Both the position numbers and the translations under genes were made by a program. Under the pieces are notes generated by a model. The model saw only the letters and a program-made list of their open reading frames with translations, did no database searches and was not told the origin of the DNA. DNA of 64,000 bases from positions 124,001-188,000 of the forward strand of contig CALXPQ010000001.1 of assembly GCA_944390485.1 (NCBI GenBank), read 5' to 3'. Positions 1 to 7,980 of the stretch are shown in pieces (the first letter of the stretch is position 1; each line of letters begins with the position of its first letter). Origin of the DNA: Veillonellales bacterium. GTDB taxonomy: Bacteria; Bacillota; Negativicutes; Veillonellales; Dialisteraceae.

Positions 1-1
1 T

Positions 2-124
2 CCGGCGCTGAACGCGTCCTGTCTGCTCGCCTGGCGCCGACTGCAGCCGATGAGCCGCGCGGCGGAAGCTTTCGTGGCGCACGCTCAGTCGTATTTCGCA
101 GAAGAAGAGAGGAAAGAACCATAG
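2..124 (+). CDS. 3' end of a probable LysR-type transcriptional regulator (partial)
   Basis: An open frame enters from the left edge and ends with TAG at 122-124, giving 40 visible residues. It reads LLAWRRLQPMSRAAEAFVAH before a charged tail. The pattern hydrophobic-AWR, PMSxAAxAFV resembles the last helix of LysR-family effector-binding domains, which usually close with PLSPAAxxFxxxL. No DNA-binding domain is visible because the gene starts outside the window. If correct, it would be a natural regulator for the flavodoxin-like gene just downstream, whose promoter carries an inverted repeat. The family call rests on about 20 residues and is tentative. Confidence 0.45.
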   Translation, partial: PALNASCLLAWRRLQPMSRAAEAFVAHAQSYFAEEERKEP

Positions 125-147
125 CCTGCGGGCATGGTAGTTCCATA

Positions 148-161
148 AAATACAAGTATTT
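148..161. promoter_or_regulatory. Inverted repeat overlapping a -35 box (candidate operator)
   Basis: AAATAC-AA-GTATTT forms two perfect 6-base arms around a 2-base centre. It overlaps the first bases of the putative -35 box (160-165) of the next gene. A short dyad in that position is typical of regulator binding, possibly by the LysR-like protein encoded just upstream. The binding partner is inference. Confidence 0.4.
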
Positions 162-188
162 GTCATAGAAGTCGGAAATTTTTATCAT
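160..188 (+). promoter_or_regulatory. Promoter of the flavodoxin-like lipoprotein gene
   Basis: TTGTCA (160-165) and TATCAT (183-188) are separated by 17 bases, each matching sigma-70 consensus at 5 of 6 positions. The predicted start near 195 leaves a leader of about 95 bases before the ATG at 291. Confidence 0.5.
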
Positions 189-290
189 GTAAGTGTCAAC
201 ATGCGGTATCGCAGGATGACGCTTGCATGATTTTTTTATGCCGGCCGCGGGGTGAGAGGCCGGGTGGAGACGAAGGGAAGGAGGATTTCC

Positions 291-1181
291 ATGAAACGAA
301 TCGCTGTATGCATGGCGGCGCTGGCCGCCGGGCTACTGCTGACGGCCTGTCAGGGACAGGAACCGACGGCCGGGGCGGCCGCCGTGCAGGAGGCGGCTCC
401 GGGGACGAAACAGGCGGCGCACAGCCGCGTGCTGATTGCTTATTTCTCACTGGAGCAGAACGCGCCGTGGCCTGAAGATATGGACGCCAGCACATCGGCC
501 AGCGTGATGCGGGACGGCGGCGAACGGATCGGCACGACGGAGTCCATGGCGCGCCTCATCGGACGGATGACCGGCGGGGACCTGTACGCCATCCGGACGG
601 AGGCGCCGTATCCGGCGGATGTGCGGGCGGTAATCGATCAGAACCATCAGGAGATGGCGGACGGCACGCTGCCGGCGCTCACGGGGAGTTTGCCCGACCT
701 GACCGGCTACGATACGGTCTTCATCGGCTATCCGGTGTGGGCGACGAAAGCGCCGCAGGCCATCCTGACTTTCCTTTCCCAGGCGGACTTCTCGGGAAAG
801 ACGGTGATCCCTTTCTGCACGCATGACGGCTACGGCCCCGGGATCAGTTACGATCAGATCGCGGCGGCGTCCGGCGCGGAAGTGAAGGAAGGGCTGGACC
901 TGGACGCGGGAGACGTGTCCGGCGGAGAAGCTGCGGTGCGGCAGTGGCTGGAGCGCATCGGAGAGGCTGCGCCGGCAGGGGCGCGGGAAGCGGAAGGGCA
1001 GCTCACGTTTGAAGAGGGAGACATCACCTACTGCCGGACGAACAATACGATCGCGATTTTCTATTCGAAAGAGGAGATGCCGGACCTGACGATGGAAGTG
1101 GTGCCCATCGGCCGGCTGACCTCGGACCCGTCTGCGCTGCGGGCATGGCCCGGACAGGTGGACGCGACATTTTCACTGTAA
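291..1181 (+). CDS. Exported flavodoxin-like lipoprotein with C-terminal cyclophilin-like domain
   Basis: 296 residues. The start at ATG 291 is set by AAGGAGGA at 278-285 and by a signal peptide that begins there: MKR, a hydrophobic stretch, then lipobox LLTAC with Cys20 as the lipidation site. Residues about 46-220 are flavodoxin-like, with YFS at the first strand end and GTTESMARLI near residue 81 as a probable FMN phosphate loop, then GYPVWATKAP. Residues about 235-296 resemble the cyclophilin-like domain often joined to such flavodoxins (NNTIAIFYS, PIGRLTSD). The protein is therefore predicted to sit outside the cytoplasmic membrane as an FMN electron carrier or reductase. Its redox partner is unknown. 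It may be expressed with the alcohol dehydrogenase 54 bases downstream. Confidence 0.8.
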   Translation: MKRIAVCMAALAAGLLLTACQGQEPTAGAAAVQEAAPGTKQAAHSRVLIAYFSLEQNAPWPEDMDASTSASVMRDGGERIGTTESMARLIGRMTGGDLYAIRTEAPYPADVRAVIDQNHQEMADGTLPALTGSLPDLTGYDTVFIGYPVWATKAPQAILTFLSQADFSGKTVIPFCTHDGYGPGISYDQIAAASGAEVKEGLDLDAGDVSGGEAAVRQWLERIGEAAPAGAREAEGQLTFEEGDITYCRTNNTIAIFYSKEEMPDLTMEVVPIGRLTSDPSALRAWPGQVDATFSL

Positions 1182-1235
1182 GGGGGGAAAGGCCGGACGG
1201 GCCGGCCGCCTCCCGATAAGAAAGGAGAACACAAA

Positions 1236-2285
1236 ATGGAACAGGAAATGATGAAGGCCGCCGTGCTCACAGGACCGCGGCAGATCACGATGAAGGACGT
1301 GCCGGTCCCGGCGATGGGGCCGGGGCTGCTGAAAATCAAAGTGAACGCCTGCGGCGTATGCGGCAGCGACATCCACATGTGGAAAGCGGGGAAAGGATGG
1401 GCGCCCGGCACGGAAGGTTCGTTCATCATGGGCCACGAATTCTGCGGCACCGTGACGGACCCGGGCGACAGCCATTTCAAAAAAGGCGACCGGGTGGTCT
1501 TCTGGGCGAACCTGTACTGCGGCCAGTGCGATATGTGCCGCGCGGGACAGGAACAGCTCTGCCGGGAAGTGAACGGCACGAAGTATATCGGCTTCGTCTG
1601 CAGCGGCGCGTATGCCGAACAGTTTGTGGGCAAGGCATCCAACGCGTACCTCCTGCCGGATGCGGTGTCCGACGTGGCGGCCGGGCTGATCGATCCGCTC
1701 ATGGTGGCCTACCATGCGGTGAAGCACTCCAGCCTGCGCCTCCACGGGAAAGTCCTCGTCGTGGGGAGCGGCATCATCGGACAGCTCATCGGCACGCTGA
1801 CGAAACGGGCGGGCGCGTCTTATGTGGCCATGTCCAAGGTGAATGACCGGAAGATCGCCAAGGCGAAGGAAATCGGCGACTTCGACGAATACTTCGACGG
1901 GAATGCGCCCGATCGGGCGGCGGTGATGCGCGCCGCGTCGGACGGCGGCTTCGACGTGGTCTTCGAAGCGGTCGGCTCGGGCGAGACGCTGGAGACGGCG
2001 CTGGACGCGGTGCGCCCCGGCGGCGAGATCGTCATGATCGGCAATTCCATGGAGCCGCAGGTTCCTTTCTCCATGAACCGCGCGGTCCTGCAGGAAATCC
2101 GTCTCACGGGCAGCGTCTCCTGCACGCGCGTGGAATTCGAAGAGACGATCGACCTCATTGCCCGCGGCATGATCAATCCGGAACGCTACGTGACGGACGT
2201 CATGCCCCTCTCCGAACTGCAGCACGCCTTCGAGCGGCTCACTTCGAAGACGGACCCGGTGGTGAAAATCGTCGTGAAGCCCTGA
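1236..2285 (+). CDS. Zinc-dependent alcohol/polyol dehydrogenase (MDR superfamily)
   Basis: 349 residues, start at ATG 1236 with AAAGGAGA at 1221-1228. It is a medium-chain NAD(P)-dependent dehydrogenase. Cys42 (GVCGSD), His67 and Glu68 (GHE) form the catalytic zinc site, and Cys95, Cys98, Cys101 and Cys109 form the structural zinc lobe. The Rossmann motif VVGSGIIGQ lies at residues 175-183. The overall pattern resembles sorbitol, threonine or butanediol dehydrogenases; the substrate cannot be fixed from sequence. It follows the flavodoxin-like gene in the same direction and ends at a strong terminator shared with the convergent acyltransferase gene. Confidence 0.9.
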   Translation: MEQEMMKAAVLTGPRQITMKDVPVPAMGPGLLKIKVNACGVCGSDIHMWKAGKGWAPGTEGSFIMGHEFCGTVTDPGDSHFKKGDRVVFWANLYCGQCDMCRAGQEQLCREVNGTKYIGFVCSGAYAEQFVGKASNAYLLPDAVSDVAAGLIDPLMVAYHAVKHSSLRLHGKVLVVGSGIIGQLIGTLTKRAGASYVAMSKVNDRKIAKAKEIGDFDEYFDGNAPDRAAVMRAASDGGFDVVFEAVGSGETLETALDAVRPGGEIVMIGNSMEPQVPFSMNRAVLQEIRLTGSVSCTRVEFEETIDLIARGMINPERYVTDVMPLSELQHAFERLTSKTDPVVKIVVKP

Positions 2286-2310
2286 GCGGGGCGCGCCTTT
2301 CAAAGGGCAC

Positions 2311-2350
2311 AAAAAAACACGGAGGCATGAAAAGCCGTCCGTGTTTTTTT
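2311..2350. terminator. Bidirectional intrinsic terminator between convergent genes
   Basis: The arms are A7-CACGGA and TCCGTG-T7, with an inner GGC/GCC pair. It has a T run when read from either side and serves both the dehydrogenase (+) and the acyltransferase (-). Confidence 0.9.
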
Positions 2351-2353
2351 CGT

Positions 2354-3448
2354 TCAGATGAGCCGGCGGAAATAGGGGATCTTTTTGACGGCCCAGGTCA
2401 TGAGCGCGCCCAGCGTGAAAGCGATGGAGATCCACAGGACCGCATCGAGGAAAGGGATGCCCGGCAGATGGACCAGCAGGACCCGCGTGAGGAACCAGTG
2501 GGTGAGCGCCCGCGTGATTTCTTCAAAAAGCATGACGCCGAAGGAGAGGCTGCCCAGCAGGACGAGGAGGCGGGCCGTGCCGGCGGAGACGGAATGCCGG
2601 CGGAACCAGTAGCGGCAGAGGCAGTAGAGGAAAGCCGTATTGAGGAAGAGGAAAGAATCGTAGAACCGCTGCGAGATCTGCTCGGTGAGGCCGCCCGCGG
2701 TATAGCCGTAGAACCATGTCATGAAGGCCGCGATGACCGTGCCTGCGGCGGCCGCCGCGCCGAAGCGGAAGAGATTCCGCTTCGTGATCCAGCTTTCGGG
2801 GAGCACGTTCTCGATCCAGTAGCCGATGATGAAATAGAAGCTCGGCTCGCTGATGGCGAGGAGCGGATTGAGGAAGCCGTTCATTTCCGCATGGCCGTGG
2901 TAGAGGAGGAAGGAAAAGACCGGCACGCATCCCACGAAGAAGAGATTCAAGCCGATGAGGTACAGGTAATGGGCGTTCGTGAGGTTTCGCACCATGGCGC
3001 GCCAGAGCGGAAGCATGAGCAGGAAGGAAATATAAATGTAAAGGAAATAATAAGCGGTGGCCATGTTGGACGTGTAAGTGAGCGTCAGGAAGCGGAGCAC
3101 GCTGAAATTCCGCTCCGGCACCGCGTAGAAGTAGATGTAATTGATGAGGGAAAAGACGAGGATGACCTGCGCGAAGCGCCAGATCCGTTTCCGGAAGATG
3201 ACGGAAACCGGCTCGTCTCTGCCGAGAAGGAGCGCGCCGGAGATCATGAAGAAGATCGGCACGGCGGTCTTCACCCAGAAGGGGACCAGCAGGTACAGCG
3301 GGAACCAGGGCGAGTCCTGCTGGGTGAGATACAGCGAGAAGCCGGACGTGGACGAGTGAGTGAACATGACCAGCCAGATGCACAGGATGCGCAGGAATTC
3401 GATGTGAAGTTTTTTCTTTTTCGGCGCGCCGCCGGTCTGCGGAGTCAC
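2354..3448 (-). CDS. Membrane acyltransferase (acyltransferase 3 / OafA-like family)
   Basis: 364 residues read from a GTG at 3446-3448, with a purine-rich AAGGAAAGGG about ten bases upstream. The N-terminal sequence KLHIEFLRILCIWLVMFTHS is the classic opening of acyltransferase 3 proteins, with the conserved Arg in FLR and the His at the end of helix 1. Many hydrophobic helices follow, consistent with about ten membrane spans. Such enzymes transfer acetyl or other acyl groups to cell-surface sugars or peptidoglycan. The gene stands alone with its own minus-strand promoter and shares a terminator with the convergent dehydrogenase, so its target is not indicated. Confidence 0.85.
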   Translation of the reverse strand: MTPQTGGAPKKKKLHIEFLRILCIWLVMFTHSSTSGFSLYLTQQDSPWFPLYLLVPFWVKTAVPIFFMISGALLLGRDEPVSVIFRKRIWRFAQVILVFSLINYIYFYAVPERNFSVLRFLTLTYTSNMATAYYFLYIYISFLLMLPLWRAMVRNLTNAHYLYLIGLNLFFVGCVPVFSFLLYHGHAEMNGFLNPLLAISEPSFYFIIGYWIENVLPESWITKRNLFRFGAAAAAGTVIAAFMTWFYGYTAGGLTEQISQRFYDSFLFLNTAFLYCLCRYWFRRHSVSAGTARLLVLLGSLSFGVMLFEEITRALTHWFLTRVLLVHLPGIPFLDAVLWISIAFTLGALMTWAVKKIPYFRRLI

Positions 3449-3515
3449 AGGAGATCAGCCCTTTCCTTTGGTATGGAGCGCGGGCCGCTTTCGGGAGCCG
3501 CCCGCAGTCTGCCTT

Positions 3516-3544
3516 ATGATAGCACGGCTCGCGGGCGGCCTCAA
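3516..3544 (-). promoter_or_regulatory. Promoter of the acyltransferase gene
   Basis: On the minus strand TTGAGG (3539-3544) and TATCAT (3516-3521) lie 17 bases apart, with TGC directly before the -10 as an extended element. The predicted leader to the GTG start is about 60 bases. Confidence 0.55.
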
Positions 3545-3572
3545 GAAAGGGGAATTTTTCCGGATTCCCGGC

Positions 3573-3601
3573 TTGCGTTCCCGTACTTCCTTTGATACAA
3601 T
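3573..3601 (+). promoter_or_regulatory. Promoter of rpsB
   Basis: TTGCGT (3573-3578), a 17-base spacer and TACAAT (3596-3601), with an extended TGA just before the -10. Transcription should start near 3608, giving a leader of about 115 bases before rpsB. Confidence 0.65.
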
Positions 3602-3611
3602 GGGAAAGCAT

Positions 3612-3634
3612 GAATACACATGCCATGTGGATTC
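3612..3634 (+). promoter_or_regulatory. Stem-loop in the rpsB leader
   Basis: GAAT-a-CACAT, loop GCC, ATGTG-g-ATTC gives nine pairs with one internal mismatch, just after the predicted transcription start. A second possible stem pairs CCTGCT near 3664 with AGCAGG near 3690. Ribosomal protein leaders often carry autoregulatory structures; whether this one binds S2 is unknown. Confidence 0.4.
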
Positions 3635-3723
3635 CGCATCTGTGCCGGCGGCAAAATTCATTTCCTGCTCCGGTGGCTGCGGAAGAGGAAGCAGGCAGAA
3701 GTAAGTAACAGGAGGTTATCGTT

Positions 3724-4479
3724 ATGGCAATTGTATCCATGAAACAGTTACTCGAAGCAGGCGTTCATTTCGGTCATCAGACCCGCCGCTGGAATCCGAA
3801 AATGGCACGGTTCATTTTCACGGAACGCAACGGCATCTACATCATCGACCTGCAGAAGACGGTGAAGAAAGTCGAAGAAGCGTACGCTTTCCTGCGCGAA
3901 GTCGCAGCGAACGGCCAGCCGATCCTCTTCGTCGGCACGAAGAAGCAGGCGCAGAATTCCATCCGTGAAGAAGCGCTCCGCTGCAACATGTTCTACGTGA
4001 ACGAACGCTGGCTCGGCGGCATGCTCACCAACTTCCGCACGATCCAGACCCGCATCGCCCGCCTGAAAGAACTGGAAACCATGTTCGCAGAAGGCACCAC
4101 GTCCCAGTACACGAAGAAGGAAGTCATCCTCATGAAGCGTGAACTGGAAAAACTGGAAAAGAACCTCGGCGGCATCAAAGACATGAAGAAACTCCCGGGC
4201 GCGATCTTCATCATCGACTCCAAGAAAGAAGAAATCGCGGTCTCCGAAGCGCGCAAGCTGCACATCCCGGTCGTCGCGACGGTCGACACCAACTGCGATC
4301 CGGACCTGATCGACTATCCGATCCCGGCCAACGACGACGCGATCCGCGCAGTGAAGCTCCTCACCAGCAAGATGGCTGACGCCGTCCTCGAAGGCCGTCA
4401 GGGCCAGCAGGAAGGCGAAGCGGCTGATGCGGAAGCTCCGGCAGAAGCAGAAGAAGCTCCGGCAGAAGAAAAAGAATAA
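3724..4479 (+). CDS. rpsB: 30S ribosomal protein S2
   Basis: 251 residues with a strong AGGAGGT eight bases before ATG 3724. S2 is a small-subunit protein needed for S1 binding and translation initiation. The sequence carries the family signatures [15 protein letters not shown] at the N-terminus, [15 protein letters not shown] in the middle and [20 protein letters not shown] near the end. The C-terminal 25 residues are an Ala/Glu-rich acidic tail ([15 protein letters not shown]), longer than in E. coli and usual for many Bacillota. It is the first gene of an rpsB-tsf unit with its own promoter and a structured leader. Confidence 0.98.
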   Translation: MAIVSMKQLLEAGVHFGHQTRRWNPKMARFIFTERNGIYIIDLQKTVKKVEEAYAFLREVAANGQPILFVGTKKQAQNSIREEALRCNMFYVNERWLGGMLTNFRTIQTRIARLKELETMFAEGTTSQYTKKEVILMKRELEKLEKNLGGIKDMKKLPGAIFIIDSKKEEIAVSEARKLHIPVVATVDTNCDPDLIDYPIPANDDAIRAVKLLTSKMADAVLEGRQGQQEGEAADAEAPAEAEEAPAEEKE

Positions 4480-4514
4480 TTTCAGGCCCGCACAGGGTCT
4501 GCCCCGCTGAATTG

Positions 4515-4561
4515 GAAATTCTGGTGCCGCCGCATCCTACGGCAGCGGCAGGATTTCTAAT
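4515..4561 (+). terminator. Stem-loop with T run between rpsB and tsf (possible attenuator)
   Basis: GAAAT-CTG-TGCCGC on the left pairs with GCGGCA-GG-ATTTC on the right, with small bulges, and is followed by TAATTTTA. It lies between two co-directional genes, so partial termination would lower tsf relative to rpsB. Confidence 0.5.
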
Positions 4562-4617
4562 TTTATGTGGAGCATCGATTCGACAGATACAACCGTTATT
4601 TGACAGGAGGTCACAGA

Positions 4618-5499
4618 ATGGCAGCTATTACGGCAAGTATGGTAAAAGATCTGCGCGCTTCGACCGGCGCAGGCATGATGGATTGCAAGAAGGCGCTCAC
4701 CGAAGCTGACGGCGATATGGCGAAAGCGGTGGACATCCTCCGTGAAAAGGGACTGTCCCAGGCGGCGAAGAAAGCCGGCCGCATCGCGGCGGAAGGCGCT
4801 GTCGTTTCCTACGTTTCCGAAGACGGCAAAGTCGGCGTCATCACCGAAGTGAACTGCGAAACGGACTTCGTGGGCCACAACGAAAGCTTCCAGACGCTGG
4901 CGAAATCCATCGCCAAGCAGGTCGCTGACGCAGCTCCGGCGGATCTGGACGCGCTGCTCGCTTCCGAAATGGACGGCAAGACGGTGAAGGATCTCGTCAC
5001 CGAAGCAGTCGCCAAGATCGGCGAAAACATCTCCGTCCGCCGCTTCGAACGCTTCGAAAGCGCGGAAGGCCATGTGTACAGCTATATCCACGGCGGCGGC
5101 AAGATCGGCGTCCTCGTCGACATGAAGGGCGGCGACGCGGAACTCGGCAAAGACGTGGCCATGCAGGTCGCAGCGGCGAATCCGTCCTATCTCGACCGCA
5201 CGCAGGTTCCGGCGGCAGAACTGGAACATGAAAAAGAAGTGCTTTCCGAACAGGCCCGCAACGAAGGCAAGCCGGAAAACATCATCGAAAAGATGGTCAT
5301 CGGCCGCATCAACAAATACTACAAGGAAGTGTGCCTCCTCGATCAGGAATTCATCAAGGACGGCGATCTGACGATTTCCAAGCTGCTCAAATCCAAAGGC
5401 GCGGAAGTGGTCCGCTTCGCCCGTTTCCAGCTCGGCGAAGGCATCGAGAAGAAGCAGGAAAACTTTGCGGAAGAGATCCAGAAGCAGATCGGCAAATAA
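4618..5499 (+). CDS. tsf: Translation elongation factor Ts
   Basis: 293 residues. ATG 4618 is chosen over the upstream in-frame ATG at 4567 because AGGAGGT stands at 4605-4611 and the family begins MAxITAxMVKDLR. EF-Ts is the guanine nucleotide exchange factor of EF-Tu. The N-terminal UBA-like domain carries LRASTGAGMMDCKKAL, followed by the core motif NCETDFVGHNESF that contacts EF-Tu. The length is close to the E. coli protein (283). It is separated from rpsB by a stem-loop and ends at the strong terminator at 5601-5635. Confidence 0.98.
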   Translation: MAAITASMVKDLRASTGAGMMDCKKALTEADGDMAKAVDILREKGLSQAAKKAGRIAAEGAVVSYVSEDGKVGVITEVNCETDFVGHNESFQTLAKSIAKQVADAAPADLDALLASEMDGKTVKDLVTEAVAKIGENISVRRFERFESAEGHVYSYIHGGGKIGVLVDMKGGDAELGKDVAMQVAAANPSYLDRTQVPAAELEHEKEVLSEQARNEGKPENIIEKMVIGRINKYYKEVCLLDQEFIKDGDLTISKLLKSKGAEVVRFARFQLGEGIEKKQENFAEEIQKQIGK

Positions 5500-5600
5500 T
5501 TCCGCATCGCAATAAGGAACTCCAATATCGGTCCGGAAGGTCCGGCGAGGCAGCTATGTCCCGCCCCGCCGGGGCCATGGCCGATACGGTATTTCCAGAG

Positions 5601-5635
5601 ATAAGAGGACACAGCATTGTGTTCTCTTATTTTTT
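5601..5635 (+). terminator. Intrinsic terminator after tsf
   Basis: ATAAGAGGACACA pairs with TGTGTTCTCTTAT over 13 positions (one G-T), loop GCAT, followed by a T run. Confidence 0.92.
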
Positions 5636-5660
5636 GGCGCGGGGAAGGCCGCCGGGACGC

Positions 5661-5689
5661 TTGAATCTCCGGAATGAGTCAGTTATGAT
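5661..5689 (+). promoter_or_regulatory. Promoter of the pyrH-frr-uppS-cdsA-dxr-rseP-ispG unit
   Basis: TTGAAT (5661-5666) and TATGAT (5684-5689) with a 17-base spacer, lying after the tsf terminator and about 45 bases before pyrH. Confidence 0.65.
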
Positions 5690-5691
5690 GA

Positions 5692-6459
<768 letters not shown>

Positions 6460-6462
6460 ACC

Positions 6463-7020
6463 ATGTACGAGGAAGAACTGAAAAAACTGACGGAAAAAAT
6501 GGATAAGTCCATCCAGTCCCTGAAAGCGGAATATTCTTCGATCCGCACGGGGCAGGCGACGGCCAGCCTCCTGGACCGGGTGCGCGTGGATTATTACGGC
6601 ACGCCCACGCCGGTGACGCAGGTCGCGACCGTATCCGTGCCGGAGGCGCGCATGCTCACCGTGGCGCCGTGGGACCGCACGCTGCTGAAGGACATCGAAA
6701 AAGCGATCCTCCAGTCGGATCTGGGACTCGTCCCGATGAATGACGGCAACATCATCCGCATGGCGATCCCGCAGCTCACGGAAGAACGCCGCAAGGACCT
6801 GTGCAAGGTGGTCAACAAGAAAGCGGAAGAAGGCAAGGTCGCCATCCGCAATATCCGCCGGGACGGCAATGATTTCCTGAAAAAGGAAGGCAAAAAGAGC
6901 GAAGTTTCCAAAGACGTCATCAAGGAAATGGAAGACAAGATTCAGAAGCTGACCGACCAGAAGATCAAGGAAGTGGAAGCGGTCACGGACAAGAAGATCA
7001 AAGAGATCATGTCTGTATGA
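6463..7020 (+). CDS. frr: Ribosome recycling factor
   Basis: 185 residues, exactly the usual size. RRF splits post-termination ribosomes together with EF-G. The sequence has the N-terminal helix EELKKLTEKMDKSIQSLKAEYSS (interrupted here for brevity after the first residues), the motif IRTGQATASLLDRVRVDYYG, then SVPEARMLTVAPWD and the C-terminal helical hairpin QKLTDQKIKEVEAV. Its stop overlaps the start of the next small ORF as ATGA. Confidence 0.98.
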   Translation: MYEEELKKLTEKMDKSIQSLKAEYSSIRTGQATASLLDRVRVDYYGTPTPVTQVATVSVPEARMLTVAPWDRTLLKDIEKAILQSDLGLVPMNDGNIIRMAIPQLTEERRKDLCKVVNKKAEEGKVAIRNIRRDGNDFLKKEGKKSEVSKDVIKEMEDKIQKLTDQKIKEVEAVTDKKIKEIMSV

Positions 7021-7298
7021 GGCAGGCGGCACTCTTTGAAGGCATGCCTTTCGATGAGAATGTACGGCTCATGCTGAAGGAGGCGTTCCCGGACGGGACG
7101 GTCTCCTTCACACGGGGCCGTCATTATGCATTGGAAGAGGAATTCCTGTATCTGGTGCGGAGCGGGCGCTGCGCGGTGGTCATGCCGCGCATGGCTTACG
7201 GCCGGGAAATCGCGGCCGCTCTGGCCGAAGTCTATGGCAAGGAGAATCAGATTGTCGGAAACACGGAATTGTCCCAGACATGTGGCGATCATTCTTGA
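7017..7298 (+). CDS. Small hypothetical protein between frr and uppS
   Basis: 93 residues. Its ATG (7017) overlaps the frr stop as ATGA, suggesting translational coupling, and its last 47 bases overlap the uppS start region in another frame. I do not recognise the family. The sequence is mixed in character with no signal peptide, membrane segment or metal motif: an acidic-hydrophobic N-terminus (FEGMPFDENVRLMLKEAF), a central RGRHYALEEEFLYLVRSGRC and a helix-like AAALAEVYGK. Codon usage resembles its neighbours. It may be a real lineage-specific protein or a coupling ORF that delivers ribosomes to uppS. Conservation of the frame in relatives would decide. Confidence 0.5.
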   Translation: MRQAALFEGMPFDENVRLMLKEAFPDGTVSFTRGRHYALEEEFLYLVRSGRCAVVMPRMAYGREIAAALAEVYGKENQIVGNTELSQTCGDHS

Positions 7299-7980
7299 CG
7301 GCAACGGCCGCTGGGCGGAGCACCGGGGCCGGGAGCGCACTTTCGGACATCAGGCGGGCGCGGAGAATGTGAAGACCATCGTCCGCGAAGCCGGGCACAT
7401 GGGGATCGAGCGCCTCACGCTGTATGCGTTTTCCACGGAAAACTGGAAACGCCCGCAGCCCGAGGTGAATTTCCTGATGGCGCTTTTCAAGGACTACCTC
7501 CTGCAGCAGCTGCGCGATCTCATGGCGGACGGCGTGCAGCTCCACGTGGTAGGGGACCGGCGGCGCCTGTCTGAAGGTCTGCGGAAAGAGATCGAATCCT
7601 GCGAGGCCGATACGCGGGACAACCGGGGGCTCATCCTGAACGTGGCCATCAACTACGGCGGCCGGGATGAGATTGTTCATGCGGCCCGCCAGTTGGCGGC
7701 GGATGTGCAGGCGGGGAAACTGGCTCCGGAAGACATTACGGAAGAAACCCTGCAGAGCCGGCTGTATCCGAGCGATGCGGCCGATGTGGATCTGCTCATC
7801 CGCACGGGCGGGGAATCGCGCATCTCCAATTTCCTGCTCTGGCAGATCTCCTACAGCGAACTCTATTTCACGCCGGTCCTCTGGCCGGACTTCACCGTGG
7901 AGGAACTGCATCGGGCAGTGGACTGGTTCTGCCGCAGGGACCGCCGGTTCGGCGGCCTCAATGAAGGAGAGGCGCAATGA
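7252..7980 (+). CDS. uppS: Undecaprenyl diphosphate synthase (cis-prenyltransferase)
   Basis: 242 residues from a TTG at 7252. This start is chosen because AAGGAGAA lies at 7239-7246 and because UppS proteins begin a few residues before PRHVAIIxDGNGRWA; the in-frame ATG at 7126 would add 42 residues of unrelated basic sequence. The enzyme builds the C55 lipid carrier for peptidoglycan and other wall polymers. Asp16 in ILDGNGRWA is the catalytic residue that binds magnesium diphosphate. Further signatures are TLYAFSTENWKRP, LNVAINYGGRDEI and DLLIRTGGESRISNFLLWQ. Its stop overlaps cdsA as ATGA. Confidence 0.96.
   Translation: MSETRNCPRHVAIILDGNGRWAEHRGRERTFGHQAGAENVKTIVREAGHMGIERLTLYAFSTENWKRPQPEVNFLMALFKDYLLQQLRDLMADGVQLHVVGDRRRLSEGLRKEIESCEADTRDNRGLILNVAINYGGRDEIVHAARQLAADVQAGKLAPEDITEETLQSRLYPSDAADVDLLIRTGGESRISNFLLWQISYSELYFTPVLWPDFTVEELHRAVDWFCRRDRRFGGLNEGEAQ

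Noticed and set aside
1191..1207. GGCCGG-ACGGG-CCGGCC hairpin after the flavodoxin-like gene
   Set aside because: Perfect but short stem without a T run, so not accepted as a terminator. It may be a chance product of G+C-rich sequence.
2327..3595. Long open frame (422 codons) on the + strand opposite the acyltransferase gene
   Set aside because: Its protein is a low-complexity mix of Glu, Arg and Asp without family signatures. It is a mirror frame of the real minus-strand gene, common in G+C-rich DNA.
7126..7251. N-terminal extension of uppS from ATG 7126
   Set aside because: No ribosome site, a basic Trp-rich sequence not found in UppS, and a better TTG start with AAGGAGAA at 7252.
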